Made by a program: the position numbers and the translations under genes. Under the pieces are notes generated by a model, which worked only from the letters and a program-made list of their open reading frames with translations, had not been told where the DNA came from and ran no database searches. A DNA stretch of 64,000 bases from assembly GCA_021401465.1 (NCBI GenBank), contig JADDMT010000141.1, forward strand, positions 1-64,000, given 5' to 3'. How positions within the stretch are numbered: position 1 is the first letter of the stretch; every line of letters begins with the position of its first letter. Shown in pieces: positions 53,135 to 64,000 of this stretch. The stretch comes from Teratosphaeria epicoccoides (lineage: Eukaryota; Ascomycota; Dothideomycetes; Mycosphaerellales; Teratosphaeriaceae).

Positions 53135-55911
53135 ATGCCGACTCGCCGACGTCCAGGTACTTCTGCTGCGGCTGCTGCTTTGCCAGCAAGCCGGCTCCCG
53201 CTCGGAACACCGACTCTACACTGGTCGACTTCACCGCCCGCTTCTCGCGCCGTCAGTCGCGCGAGTCAGCATTCGCCGGAGCTGTTCTTCCAGCACGATT
53301 CTTCCTCTGACAAGGAGAACGAGCCACTTGTGCACCCAAACTCATCCGACAGCGCCGAGAGCATCATTGCAACGTTTGACAACATGTCACTTGCCGAGGC
53401 GAAACTCCTGCGCCAGAAGCAGCGCATCGAGAAGGCTGAAGCCGCGTTGGCGCCACCGCCTGCGATCCACGAGCGTCAGGCGACTCGCGGTAGCAAGGTC
53501 AAGCAATGGAAGCCGTTTGACCTTGCTGCCGAGCGGTCAACTCAGACTGCGCTTGCGGACGGCGGCGTACCTGTCACCGAGGTCCGTATCAACACATTCC
53601 GTGCGCCGCCGACTCGCGACAGCTCTCTCAGCCGGTCGATGTCAAGCTTGTCTCAGCGTACCACTGGCACATCCCAGGCCGATATGGACCCTCATGACTC
53701 GATAGATCAAGGCTTCCAGCTCTACACGCACCGCAAAGGTAGGAGAAATGCTGAGCATCTGGGTGCTTATGAGAATGAGCCCGAGAAGAAGCAGACTACA
53801 GTCGAGGGCACTGTCGATCTGCGGGAGATCTACAAAGTGAGTTGCAGCATCATGCGTAGCGGAATATCGCTGCCTTCACGGCGGCCGCACAAACGCCTAC
53901 TGACTTCTGTCTGTAGGTCTTTGGAAACGCCCTGCCGGGTGTGAACTTCATCGCTGAGAATGTTGGCGCCCGCGAGGGTCAGCTTCAGTTTGTGCAGCAC
54001 CCCAATGGTGACATTTCTGCCCAGCAGTGGTCCAGCTCAGGATACCAATGGGTCAATATTGGCATGTTTTCCAATATTCGCAAAAAGATTGAGGGTCAGC
54101 TAGCTGCAGACAGGCTGAAGGGCGAGACAGCCGATCAGACGCTTTTGCAAAACACGCTTGCGTACTTCAGGGCGGTGGCGAAGCAGCGTGAAGCGAGTGT
54201 CACTGGTGAGCCATTCGGCGCGAAGGAAATCCAGGCTCTACTTCCTGACGCCAAGCCGGCTATCAAAGCGTCTCCTCTGCCCAAGAAAGCTGCGCCTGTA
54301 ATCGAGCTGCCGGGGTCAACCCACCAAGAGCCGGATGACAGACAGATTGATCACGCACCAATCGAGTCTGGCAACACAGTAACAAGTAAGACTCAATTGC
54401 CGCAGCAGCACCCTACCTATTCCTACGCAAGATACCCAGGCTACAGCTATGATCCATACAGAAACAGCAATCACCAACAGCAGTCACAGAGCAATGTGTA
54501 CAATGCGCAGCCGCCAAGTCGCAATGCGTACTCGGACCAAGTTTACTCCCAAACTAATGCTTCGAGCAAGCTCCACGACCCATTCTACGCAGACAGCAAT
54601 GGCTCTCAGCAAAACCTGTACTACCGCGACACTTACTCGACCATCTACAGTAACAATACGTCTAGCCTGCCCAGTCAAGCTAGTGTCGGTCGCGATACTG
54701 CAGCAGAGCCATACGCTACGTGTCGGCGTTCGCAGCCCAACAGCCGCTTCTTTGGAGAGGCCGCACCTTTTGTGCCCGCGCTTCAACAGCAAAAGAAGAA
54801 TGTACCTACAGCTATGCCACCCAATCCTCGCACCGCGATGCGTGGAAGCTTGATGGAGATTGCGGCACAGGCCAAGGGACGCAGCCTTAGCCAGGCCAAC
54901 ATTGAGAGGTTGCCGTCCCATGAGCCATCGATACCCAACGCAAACGTATCAACCGAGCAGACGCCACCTCACAGTGAGCTCAAAAGGACAGTCGCCAACC
55001 CTAGCGGCATTGTGCCGCCGAAAGAGACGCCATCCTCCGCAGCATCTATTGCTGGAAGCTCTCGTGTCATGAAGCTTGCTTACGATGAGAACCTCAAGCA
55101 CAGCGTACCAGACAACCAATGGACTGCTCGCGACATGGATGGCGCTGAACGCGCAGCTTGTGACTATATACCGCACGACCTAAACCCGCAGAGCCTCAAT
55201 GGGCCATACTTTGGCGACTTGCCAGGTATTCCCGGCTCAGCGGGCAAGAGACTGCCAGCTCCCATAGGTCCGAGGAAGACGACAACATCTGAGGCGCTCA
55301 AGGAGTGGTACAATAATGGCAATACGTTTGCTCGACAACAGCAGTATTATCACCATATCAAGCGAGCCCAACAGCTCGACGCCTCTCTGGGCACCCAATA
55401 CTCGAACAGTCCAGCTTCGTCATTCACAGGGGCTATAGCAGCCAAGAAGGCGATGCCGGTGCAAGATGATCCGATGACTCGTCTGCTGATCCCGGTGCTC
55501 GAAAATCTGGCCTCTTATGTTCAAGGAGCGAAGGAGCAGAGGCGCGATTACTTCTGTCCATGGGGTCCTGCTCCAGATTTTGCTATTGACCGGTCGGAAA
55601 ATGGCAACAAGTCGTTCTTCGACGGTGAGTGGAAGGCGCCGCCGCAGCGAGTGGGAAGAGATCCGCGCTATCGTGCTGTACCCGAAGTGAATGGCTCGGG
55701 TGGCCTCTCTCACCTGAGGTTCGGAGGATTCGGGACTCCTGACCATATCCGTCCATGCGACAGTGGCTTGATTTTTGGAGGTGAGAGACTGCCTGTTGGC
55801 AGTGTTGCAGGCACCCCTGGACGGCTGAGCAGTGCGGCACTTGGAAGTGGTTCAAGTTTGTTGGACGGCAGATTTGCTGTCGGACTAACCCCTAGCAGGG
55901 GCAGGTTCTGA
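53135..55911 (+). CDS. Large disordered hypothetical protein with one conserved-looking core
   Basis: Two exons, 53135-53836 and 53917-55911, over an 80-nt GT-AG intron, give 898 residues. The N-terminus is Ser/Pro-rich and contains a DKENE segment. The core around the splice (residues about 228-315) reads LREIYK-VFGNALPGVNFIAEN, then YQWVNIGMFSNIRKKIEGQLAADRLKG and an LAYFRAVAKQRE helix, and looks folded. The next 300 residues are Gln, Asn, Ser and Tyr rich. The C-terminal 150 residues include a second conserved-looking part, PWGPAPDFAIDRSENG. I do not recognise a named domain. It may be a regulatory or scaffold protein; nothing here sets its location. Confidence 0.75.
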
Positions 55912-56181
55912 GGCAGAATTCATCGCGAGGCACAGAGAGCCTCGCGTCAGTGAGAAGGGCGGTCAACATCAAGGCAGCGCGCGATTGGCTCCGCGAATAG
56001 GTGAAGGTGTGTTAGCGAAAAGATGTTGTGCACATACATTCAGCGTGTCGTGTTTCTAATGCCACTGGGATGCCGGTATGACGCGTTGTTGTCCCCTCTC
56101 CGAACTCTGTCAGACTAGACATCCTTGCTATGCTGGCTGACCATTGTGGCTCGTTGTCGAGTACCTCAGATCAGTGCCAAG

Positions 56182-57372
56182 ATGTCGTCAGCAGATATCA
56201 AACCATTCGAGCTTACAATCCCGGAGCAGGAAGTGGAGCGACTCCAAGCGAAGCTGAAACAATCTCGTCCTCCAACCAACGATGTCGTCCCATATGCAGG
56301 CAACGACTATGGGTTACCAACTAAGTGGGCAACAGAGTTGCACCGTTATTGGCTGAATCAGTACTCGTGGAAAGCTGCAGAGGAGCACATCAACTCATTC
56401 AACCAGTTTACCACAGAAATCGAGGGACTTAACATACACTTCGTCCTCCAAAGGTCTGAAAATATGAATGCGATTCCTCTTTTGATGGTGCATGGATGGC
56501 CGGGAAGTTTCTACGAGTTCAGTGGGATCACGCCGTTGCTCACGAACCCTATGTCCGGCTCACAAGCGTTTCATGTGATTGCTCCTTCGATTCCGGGCTT
56601 TTGCTTTTCGTCGCCTCCACCGAGGAGGGGTTGGAGCATGAAGGATACCACTCGCCTTTTCCACGCGCTTATGCTGCGTTTGGGCTACGAGGAGTACGCT
56701 GTGCAAGCTGGTGACTGGGGTCAATTCGTCGCGAGGGAGCTTGGTGCTAGTACCGCGTATGCTGGGAAGCATTGCAAGATGGTGCATCTGAATTACTGTC
56801 CAGGCTCTTTCGATTCGAGGCTGAACGATGACGATCTGACAGACCGCGAGAGAGCGTGCAGATCTAAAGGCGTCGACTGGCGAACTGCTCACGTCGGCTA
56901 TGCAGTCCTCATGCGCACACGTCCGCAAACGGTCGGATGGATGCTCGAGGACAACCCTGTTGGCCTTCTGGCATTCGTTGGCGAGAAGTACGAAGAGGCT
57001 TCCAATCCTTCCGTCCACGATACGAAGCAGTGGAAGAACCATGTGCTCACGACAGTGTGTCTGTATTACTTCAGCAAGTGCATCATGACTAGCAGTTTGG
57101 TGTACTTTGAGAATGTCAGGCATGATCAGTTTGCGGAGTATAGTATGCGGGAGGAGAGTTTGATCAGCGTGCCGTTCGGTTATACCAGCTGTTGGTACGA
57201 CACTGCTCCTAATGGCAAGCGAGCGGCCGAGAGGACTGGGTGGAGCGAGGAGGGGAGGGGATTAGTGTGGTATAAGGAACGGGATGATACGGGTCATTTT
57301 GCTTGCCTGGAGAATCCGGAGGGTTTGGCGCAGGATTTGAGGGAGCTCTGTGGGCAGGTGTGGAAGCCGTAG
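56182..57372 (+). CDS. Epoxide hydrolase, microsomal (EPHX1) type
   Basis: I take the ATG at 56182 (MSSADIKPFELTIPEQEVERL), giving 396 residues. An upstream ATG at 56125 would add 19 residues without a clear signal. The N-terminal EHN segment is residues 1-110. The alpha/beta hydrolase core has the HGWPGS oxyanion block (about 113), nucleophile Asp in AGDWGQ (about 178) and the catalytic His in DTGHFACLE near residue 373. A Tyr of the lid, needed for epoxide activation, is plausibly in the EKY segment at about 272. The enzyme would open epoxides to diols, for detoxification or in fatty acid epoxide turnover. It has no C-terminal targeting signal. Length fits the family. Confidence 0.9.
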   Translation: MSSADIKPFELTIPEQEVERLQAKLKQSRPPTNDVVPYAGNDYGLPTKWATELHRYWLNQYSWKAAEEHINSFNQFTTEIEGLNIHFVLQRSENMNAIPLLMVHGWPGSFYEFSGITPLLTNPMSGSQAFHVIAPSIPGFCFSSPPPRRGWSMKDTTRLFHALMLRLGYEEYAVQAGDWGQFVARELGASTAYAGKHCKMVHLNYCPGSFDSRLNDDDLTDRERACRSKGVDWRTAHVGYAVLMRTRPQTVGWMLEDNPVGLLAFVGEKYEEASNPSVHDTKQWKNHVLTTVCLYYFSKCIMTSSLVYFENVRHDQFAEYSMREESLISVPFGYTSCWYDTAPNGKRAAERTGWSEEGRGLVWYKERDDTGHFACLENPEGLAQDLRELCGQVWKP

Positions 57373-58730
57373 GTCGATACCTGCGGCTCGTCTTTGGTCC
57401 TTTTGACAGGCACAAGTCGTGTCGCAATGTCCGCTACAGGCAATGATACTGTTCGTGGCTTGGCATTTTCCGAGCTGCATGGGTCTTGTAGCCAGACGAC
57501 ATATCAATGAAGGGCATGCGTGAAAAGATACCTCGGTAGCATGCATGGCGTGGGGCGCTATGGGCTCGTGCGCTGGGAACCACTCAGCTTTCCAAGACAC
57601 AGCTGATAGTGTGCTGGATCTCACACTAGTCGCGCCCGTTCCATTGTGTCTGTCAAGAGACCCGACTTGTCGAAGGAGTTGGACGTGCAGTGCAAGGCGA
57701 GAGGCACAGAACATCTTCTGATTGGACAACACGAGCGGCTGCTAGCGGAGGGCTAGCGTGCTGAGTCTGTCGTCTGCTTCACGTGTCACCGCGACGGGAC
57801 TTCATGCATGTTGAGGGCACCTGGAAATACCTTCGGCATATGCGCCTTCCTCTTTCAGACTCATGCACAGGCTACCATCCAGTGTGCAGATTGGCTCGAC
57901 GGTGGCCTCGATTAGCATGCTCATCCTCCTGCAGTATGGCCCATGGCGGCCAAACAACCTCGCGATGACAGTCGGGATCCATCTGGCACGACGGAGGTGG
58001 AGACGTGTTGACCTCGCGAACTAAGCAGGTTTCGCTGGCGACAATCAAGCCGATCAGCCTGCCATCATCGGCGCTCCGTCATCTGCTCTGGCTTCACCCG
58101 ACACGCATTGCGCGAACACAGGGGGCATGGGAATCTCCGGACGTTCACCGCATTCGTGCACTCTTCGTCTGAAGTTCGATTTGACGAGCAGAGACGCTGA
58201 CAAAACATGAGTCACCCGTAAGCATGGCTCAGAGGCTGTCTTGCAAATACTCCAATATGATTGATCCCCGATTCGACATTTGGTATGGCTTGTTGTGATG
58301 TCTGGCAGAAGAGTTAGTAGATGGTAGCGGAGGCTCGCTTACGGGGTCTGGCTCAATAGCTGTAGATTCACAACTGGTCGTGAATCATGAGCTGACACAC
58401 TCATCGCGTCTCTGGCTTCTACACTCATTCCATGACGTGGAGCAATGCATTCACCAGCAAGCCAAATCTTCAGCAAGCTGTGTCCCTCTTGAAAGCTGGC
58501 CTCGATGAATGTCCTTATGGCTGAAAGGCTCATTTTGCAGTCCTGAATCAGATGTAGCAAACTGCGCAGACTTTGAACGGCCCTTTATGCTGACCTTGTG
58601 GGCAGCAAGCGTTACGGGAGTCGCCACGCCGGAAGTTCAGGGATATGTACTCGGTCCACAGACTCTGGTGTATGCTTTCTCTTCACACAAGATCCAAAAC
58701 GAGCTCAGCTGGCAATGGCAGCGCCGAATA
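57373..58730. other. Intergenic, no gene seen
   Basis: It follows the epoxide hydrolase and leads up to the Argonaute remnant. The short frames on both strands are not coherent. Confidence 0.5.
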
Positions 58731-58731
58731 A

Positions 58732-60207
58732 TGCTCAGCCAGGCACACAACAGAACAATCCACCACGACTCTCATTTTTGACAAGACCTACGCTTCGACA
58801 CCCGCAACGGAACTTCAGAGCGGGACACCGATGAAAGCTCGCACGAACTTCTTCAGCGTCGACGTCACAGGACTACCGGGCCGAGTCTCCGTCCACTCAT
58901 TCTCATTCTCTCAAATCAATGGTCGCGACATCAAGAACAGCGGTGTCAAAGAAGAGCTCATCAGACTCGTCTTACAGCACGACCAACTCTTGGCTCGGAC
59001 AACTCCTGTCGAGATTGCGCAGTCAATTGCAACGGACTGGAGCAACACGCTTGTATCACTTGATGAATTAGAGGCCGAGACTGCTTCTGGCTTCGTTCCA
59101 AGCGCCAATCCCCCTGGCGCCGCACCCAAGGACGTCACTATCCAATCGGCGTACCTACAGTCTGCATCACCCACGCAAATCGCTGAAAGTTACAAAACGG
59201 TGCCTTTCAGGCCAATCTTGCGCTGAAGTTCAATGTCAAGCTTGGCGGCAAGAATCACACCCTTGCGAACAATGGTGCAGTTCCCAGTGGGACCATGGTT
59301 GTGGGTGCTGATGTGACCCACCCCGGTCTGGGAAGTGTGCCACACTGTCCCTCCGCGGCTGCCGCTGTGGCTAGCTACGATGTGTCTGCAGTGGCCTTCC
59401 CGGGTTCCTGAGTCCGCAAAAGGGCTGAGAGGAGATAATCGAAGCTCTGGAAGACATGATCGTTGAGAGACTTCGACTGTGGGAGAAGAAGGGGGGTCAC
59501 TGCCATCCAATATTTTGTTCTATCGCGATGGCGTAAGCGAGGGCCAATTTGCCTATGTCAAGCGATACGAGCTGGCTAGGATCAGGGGTAGCTGTCAAAA
59601 GATCAGAACAAATTACAATCCGAAAATCACGCTGGTTGTTTGCGGAAAAAGCCACCACACTCGCTTCTACCGTGACAATATCACACCAGGCTGCGTAGTC
59701 GACCATAGCAACAACTCCAAGCCTGGATTGATGGTTGACGACTCAAGCATCCGCTCGCCTTACCACTTTGATTTGTACCTCCAGTCGCACAAGGCACTGA
59801 ACGGAACAGCAAAGCCGTGCCACTACGTTGTCATCCACTACGACATGGCTCTGACCGCTGCCCAGCTCCAACAGATCACTATCAACCTCTGCTTCAACTA
59901 TGCCACTGCTCTGACGCCGACCTTGTATGCCTCGCCTGCATGCTACGCCGACCGCCTGTGCACGAGGGCCAGCTTCCACCTTCGCCCGCTCACCCAGCTG
60001 GGCCATCCTGCTCATCCGTCCGTTCAGGCTAGCAATGCTCACATGCTGAACGTTCCCGGCAGTAACTGGGCAACAGCAACAGATGATGAGAAGGATGTCG
60101 CGCTCGCAGCACAAGTGGGTTGCGCGGGATTGTTCAGCGAATGTTGGCCGCTAGGCTGGGCTAATCTAGTGCATGACAGGCTTAGTGAGATCACGTTCTG
60201 TGTCTAG
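58732..60207 (+). pseudogene. Argonaute remnant: N domain fused to PIWI, frameshifted
   Basis: The first part (58831-59200) matches the N-terminal domain of fungal Argonautes (MKARTNFFSVDV, then a Ser/Leu-rich block). It passes directly into the start of PIWI (NLALKFNVKLGGKNHTL), with no PAZ or MID domain between, so about 400 codons seem deleted. PIWI motifs follow: VGADVTHPG with the first catalytic Asp at about 59303, EALEDMIVERLRLWEKK, FYRDGVSEGQF with the second Asp at about 59520, GKSHHTRF, and YLQSHKALNGTAKP. The frame changes twice, once between about 59411 and 59440 and once at the G run near 59493. A TGA stop at 59409-59411 also breaks it. The end reads SEITFCV rather than the usual aromatic-rich tail. 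Intact relatives are about 900-1000 residues and act in RNA silencing. Confidence 0.85.
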
Positions 60208-60634
60208 GGCGTGGTGACGAAGGGAGAAGGGAAGGATGGGTGGAGTCGCGTTCCCATGGTCGAGCTGTCATTCCTTTAGCATGGTATTGGTCGGATGGTC
60301 TGAGTCGCAGCTTTCGCTGCTGGCTTGCGTTGCGTGAGCATGGGATAGCATAGCATAGGAGGCACCCGTGCGGTGCGAGTCGCACTGCCTTTGCACTGCT
60401 GGCTAGAATGACATACATACTTTTGAATAACCGGAATAGTTCATTGGGACCCATGACATTGTGATGGCATTCAAGACAGTTGAGCTTATCCCGCTCCTGC
60501 TTCACTATCTAGATAATCATCAACACTCTTGAGTCCAGATGGTCAAATTCGAGGCTGACACGAGCTGACTTTATCTCTACGTTGGCTCTGACAGCACGAC
60601 TGCATCCAGATTTCTGAGCACACGCTGCTCAAGA
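60208..60634. other. Intergenic, no gene seen
   Basis: No motif is present. It lies between the Argonaute remnant and the SDR gene. Confidence 0.5.
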
Positions 60635-61693
60635 ATGAGTAACACCGCAGACCCGCAGTTTCGGGAAGAGAAACCTCGTCAAGGAGGTCCCAGTGTGGCC
60701 ACGGCCGATCTGTTCCGTTTGGACAAACGGACTATTCTGAGTAAGTGGCAAAATTTTACTACGTGACAGGCCACTTACTTGTCGTCACAGTCACTGGAGG
60801 AGCAGGGTACGTCGGCTTGGAAGTCCCAGCAGCGATACTAGAGAGCGGCGGCGATGTAATATGCTTGGACATGCTGCTGTCGCCGCCTTCGGATCGATGG
60901 CGTAGGATGCGACTCATCTATCCGCGACGGCATACGCTCACATTGCAGCAGTGAAGCTAGAGGACATTGCGTCTGCTCATGGTGAACGATTGAGCTATTG
61001 GCCACTCGACGTCACATCGGAAGAAAGCATCGATCGAGCGTTTGCGAAGTTCTTGCCGCATCTACGGTACGCTCTCCGTGGACTGGTCTCATGTGCAGGC
61101 GTGTCAGACAACGGGCCCGCGCACGACTTTTCTGTGGATCGGTTCCGAAGACAAACGGAGGTCAATCTCGTTGGTACCTTTGCTGTGGCGCAGAGAGTTG
61201 CGAAGGAGATGCAGCGAGCGAATGTCGGCGGCAGTATGGTGTGGGTAGCGAGCATGAGCGGGACTGTGGTAAATAAGGTACGCTCGCAGCCACCTCTTAC
61301 CCAGTCCGTGAATCTGATTGTCAGCAGGGCGTCGACACCGCCGCCTACAACGCCTCAAAGTCCGGCGTCCTCCAACTCGCCCGCTCGCTCGCGGCAGAGT
61401 GGGGCTCGCGAAAGGACATGCCGCTCATCCGCGTCAATACCTTGTCGCCAGGGTATATCAGGACGCCGGCGACTGCGGAGGCATTGCAGAAACCCGGGAT
61501 GGAGGAGCAGTGGAGAGGTGATGATATGTTGTATCGTTTGAGCTATGTGGATGAGTATCGAGCACCTGTGTTGTTTCTGCTGGGAGATGGGAGTAGCTTC
61601 ATGGCAGATCTGATGAGGTGGAAAATCAGTTTGACTCGGTGGCACCGAAGACATTTGGCGCGAGCTCCGATGTCATTGACCTTTATTTACTAA
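60635..61693 (+). CDS. Short-chain dehydrogenase/reductase
   Basis: Four exons, 60635-60740, 60791-60901, 60949-61277 and 61328-61693, give 303 residues. The Rossmann motif TGGAGYVG forms after the first splice. The NAD(P) site follows with a CLDM strand (Asp after beta2, so NAD is likely) and a PLDVTSEESI block. VSCAG comes before the active site. The catalytic Ser is in WVASMSG and the Tyr and Lys in YNASK, right after the third splice. The second intron has two in-frame acceptors three bases apart. The C-terminus is unusual: after DGSSFMADL the family's usual DGG motif is missing and the last 25 residues are basic and unlike relatives, so the end may be truncated or a further intron missed. 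Substrate unknown. Confidence 0.75.
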
Positions 61694-61729
61694 AAAAACA
61701 AAACTCCTTTAAAAAGTGATTAAAAATAC

Positions 61730-62723
61730 ATGCAATCCCGTGCAATTATTTCTCTCCAACCTCGACATCGAGCCATGGCCTCTCCACCCAATGCGCTTCG
61801 GCTAATAGAGCCCACCATTTGCAGACGATGCGCATCTCTGCCTTTCCGCAGGACTTTCGTCTCCATCGCCTCACAGACACCCAAGAACCAGATCCGCCCA
61901 CGACCCGCCGCATCAGGTGTCGCATGCAACGACGTTCCCAGCACACACAGAATCTTCTCATCAAGCAGCAAATGGAGCTACAAAACCGTCCAAGAAGCCA
62001 AATCCAGATACAGGCTCGGCGCATGTCCCACCACCACAAATCATCCAACAAACCCATCGACTAACACACATGTCCATCCAGCCCTTCTCCTGGCAAGCCG
62101 GCCTCCTCTTCCTCGTCGCCGGCGCCGGCCTGACCCTCTACTTCCGCTACGAAAAAGCCCGCATGGCCCGCGCCCGCATCGCCGAAGCGAACAAAGGCAT
62201 CGGACGCCCCCTCGTCGGCGGGCCCTTCACCCTCACCGACCACGACGGCAACCGCGTCACCGAAGACCTCCTCAAAGGAAAATACAGCCTCGTCTACTTC
62301 GGCTTCACGCACTGCCCGGACATCTGCCCGGAAGAGCTAGACAAGATGGCCGGCATGATCGATCGCGTCAAGGACAAACATGGGGATGTGCTCAAACCGG
62401 TGTTCATCAGCTGTGATCCCGCGAGGGATACTCCGGAGGTCATCAAGAGGTATTTGGCGGAGTTTCATTCCGATATCGTGGGGTTGGTGGGGAGTTGGCA
62501 GGAGGTGAAGGATGTGTGTAAGGCGTATCGGGTATATTTTTCTACGCCGCCGGATGTGAAGCCCGGACAGGATTATTTGGTGGATCATAGTATTTATTTC
62601 TATTTGATGGATCCCGAGGGGGATTTTGTGGAGGCGATTGGGAGGAATTTCTCGGTGGAGGCGGCGGCGAAGGTGATTTGTGATCATGTGGCGGATTGGA
62701 GGTCGCGGCGCGATAGGTCGTGA
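61730..62723 (+). CDS. SCO1: Mitochondrial copper chaperone SCO1
   Basis: Two exons, 61730-62020 and 62082-62723, give 310 residues. The N-terminus is a mitochondrial presequence (Arg-rich; a start at the second ATG, 61775, is possible). After the splice comes a membrane helix (FSWQAGLLFLVAGAGLTLYF) and the thioredoxin-like domain with the copper site CPDIC (about residue 176) and the His of VDHSIYF (about 264). It delivers copper to the CuA centre of cytochrome oxidase subunit 2. The only frame-compatible splice that keeps the conserved KSRYRLG-PFSW join uses GC at the donor (GCATGT) and a CTAAC branch before CCAG. Codon use shifts between the CGC/CTC-rich first half and plainer second half. 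It is 36 bp after the SDR stop. Confidence 0.93.
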
Positions 62724-63176
62724 GGTTTGGAAAGGATGTGTGGTGGTTGACTGTGCGTCACTGCTGCACGATGATTGAGTTATGTCGGCACGGTGAATGT
62801 GCTGACGAGCTGGTACATGGCGCTACATGCTGTTTGCGAGCTGGATTATGATAGATGCCTGCTACGGGGCGGCAGATGTGTGCATAGTAGTGTACCACCA
62901 ACTCCAATTCGAAGCACGGCATTGGCATGGAAATACGAGGTTCCACCACTGTTGCAACCTCGATGGCTATTTTGCGACCTCGATGGCTATTCGACGGTCC
63001 GTTGAAAAGCTGCGCTTGCCGCAAAATCCTCGTATGCATAACCAGCTTACCCGTTCCTCTCCTCGACTTGAAGCTGCCGAGCGGTAGCTGCTGCAAAGAA
63101 CAACAACGCGTCGCCGCCTGCAGTCAGACTTTCACATATCACTGTGTCCCAACACCCTGGCCTACCCTTCCTCCCA
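62724..63176. other. Convergent intergenic region, no gene seen
   Basis: It holds the 3' regions of SCO1 and the BTB gene. A 16-bp motif ACCTCGATGGCTATTT-like is duplicated at about 62957-62990. The right end is C-rich. Confidence 0.5.
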
Positions 63177-63962
63177 TCAACAACCCTCGCCCCTCCCCTC
63201 GCTCACATGATACTCCCCCCTCCTCTCCCACCCAGGCAAATCCTCCGGCCCCAACCCCTCCCGCCTCGCCTCCACCGTCCTCTTCAACAACTCCACCATA
63301 AACCCCACCGTCACCGTCCTCTTCGACTTCTCCAACCTCTCCACATCGCGCACCGTCCCCGCCACGGCCAAACTATCTAAAATCCACTCTCGCAACTTCG
63401 ATCCCGGCGCAGAGTGCTCGGCCGCCAAGTCCGCGAACGTGCTAGCGGCCCAGAAGGACGTCGGGTTGAGACGGAGGATCTCGTCCATGAGCGCATTCTG
63501 GTAGGTGGCGTCGTGGAGGAAGTCGGCCAGGGCCCAGGATCTGATGAGGCCTTGGATTATGAAGCCTGCGCGTCAAGAAGAAATGTCAGCAGTTAGGATC
63601 TCGCTTGCGGCCGGAGAGGTTTTCTCACTGCGAGGAATTTACCTGGGTTGATCCTCTGTCGCTCCTCCACGCCCGACTCGCCCAAGCCCGGCATCGCCAC
63701 CCGGATCCCAATCGCCGTCAAGTCCGCCGCCGTCGGCGACTCCACGTGCTCGACGTACCCGCAGAACTCAGCGTGCCCTACATCAGGCAGGTACAGGCTC
63801 GTTTCTGCAGAAGACTCGCGCAACGCTTCTGCAGAAGACTCGCGCAACGCTTCTCGAAAATACTTGGAGCGTTTGCAAATCGTTTGGCGGTCAACTTTGA
63901 AGCACTCTTCTGATTCCGAGTCCCTCCCAACAAAGACGGACACAGTCTGTCTCGCAGAGGGT
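63177..63962 (-). CDS. BTB/POZ domain protein, 5' end outside the window
   Basis: Two exons are visible on the minus strand, 63962-63643 and 63565-63177, joined over a 77-nt GT-AG intron (phase 1). The first visible exon starts after a TACACAG acceptor, and no ATG fits, so an upstream exon lies past the right edge. The BTB fold is seen as VSVFVGRDSEECF then FKVDRQTICKRSKYFREAL. An eight-residue unit (EALRESSA) is duplicated in tandem from a 24-bp DNA repeat at about 63805-63852. Then YLPDVGHAEFCGYVEHV. After the splice come FIIQGLIRSWALADFLHDATYQNAL and a helical C-terminus. Fungal BTB proteins of this kind are about 250-350 residues and usually of unknown role; some are Cullin-3 adaptors. 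Confidence 0.82.
63805..63852. repeat. 24-bp tandem duplication within the BTB gene
   Basis: The unit TCTGCAGAAGACTCGCGCAACGCT-like sequence occurs twice in a row, identical in both copies. It is in frame (eight codons) and therefore adds eight residues to the BTB domain rather than breaking it. Identity of both copies suggests a recent event. Confidence 0.85.
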
Positions 63963-64000
63963 CTGTGTACAAGACAAAAAATCAGCCCCGAGCTTCCATC

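Overview
The window is fungal nuclear DNA from a filamentous ascomycete (Pezizomycotina, most likely a dothideomycete; the class is inferred, not proven). The evidence is short GT-AG introns of about 50-80 nt with CTGAC/CTAAC branch sites, a TPP-riboswitch-controlled THI5/NMT1 gene, DUF3602, Gal80-like, DUF4246 and BTB genes, and a repeat block carrying RIP-type mutations (CpA to TpA). There are no bacterial operons, and I saw no tRNA, rRNA or CRISPR array.

Positions 1-15128 are a nested repeat block. A Tf1-like Ty3/gypsy chromovirus (gag-pol in one frame on the minus strand, 360-bp LTR, chromodomain, likely self-primed) sits between two collinear 1745-bp inverted arms. Each arm carries a gene for a Cys-rich, Zn2Cys6-like protein. 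Further right lie a second LTR of the same family in plus orientation, a second gypsy family (gag with a zinc knuckle), a second gag-LTR fragment of the first family, and a 1555-bp insertion that splits that LTR and carries another Zn2Cys6-like pseudogene. Almost all damage to reading frames is by substitution to TAG or TAA, as RIP produces.

Positions 15129-64000 are ordinary euchromatin with genes on both strands, about one per 2-3 kb. In order: DUF3602 protein, Ser/Thr-rich GPI-type protein, peroxisomal dienoyl-CoA isomerase, small hypothetical, PPxY membrane protein, Gal80-like oxidoreductase, THI5 with leader riboswitch, coiled-coil hypothetical, TAD1 tRNA deaminase, TEF1, SLS1-like mitochondrial protein, class III old yellow enzyme, LAA2-like trafficking protein, C-terminally truncated DUF4246 gene, ERG24 sterol C-14 reductase, cytochrome b5-flavodehydrogenase with a peroxisomal signal, 898-aa hypothetical, epoxide hydrolase, decayed Argonaute, SDR, SCO1, and a BTB gene that runs off the right edge.

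The genes are mostly independent housekeeping and metabolic loci and I see no biosynthetic cluster. The most notable items are the TPP riboswitch with overlapping upstream ORFs, the internally deleted Argonaute remnant, the self-priming signature and dated nesting in the transposon block, and the repeat-borne Zn2Cys6-like ORFs in two unrelated repeats.
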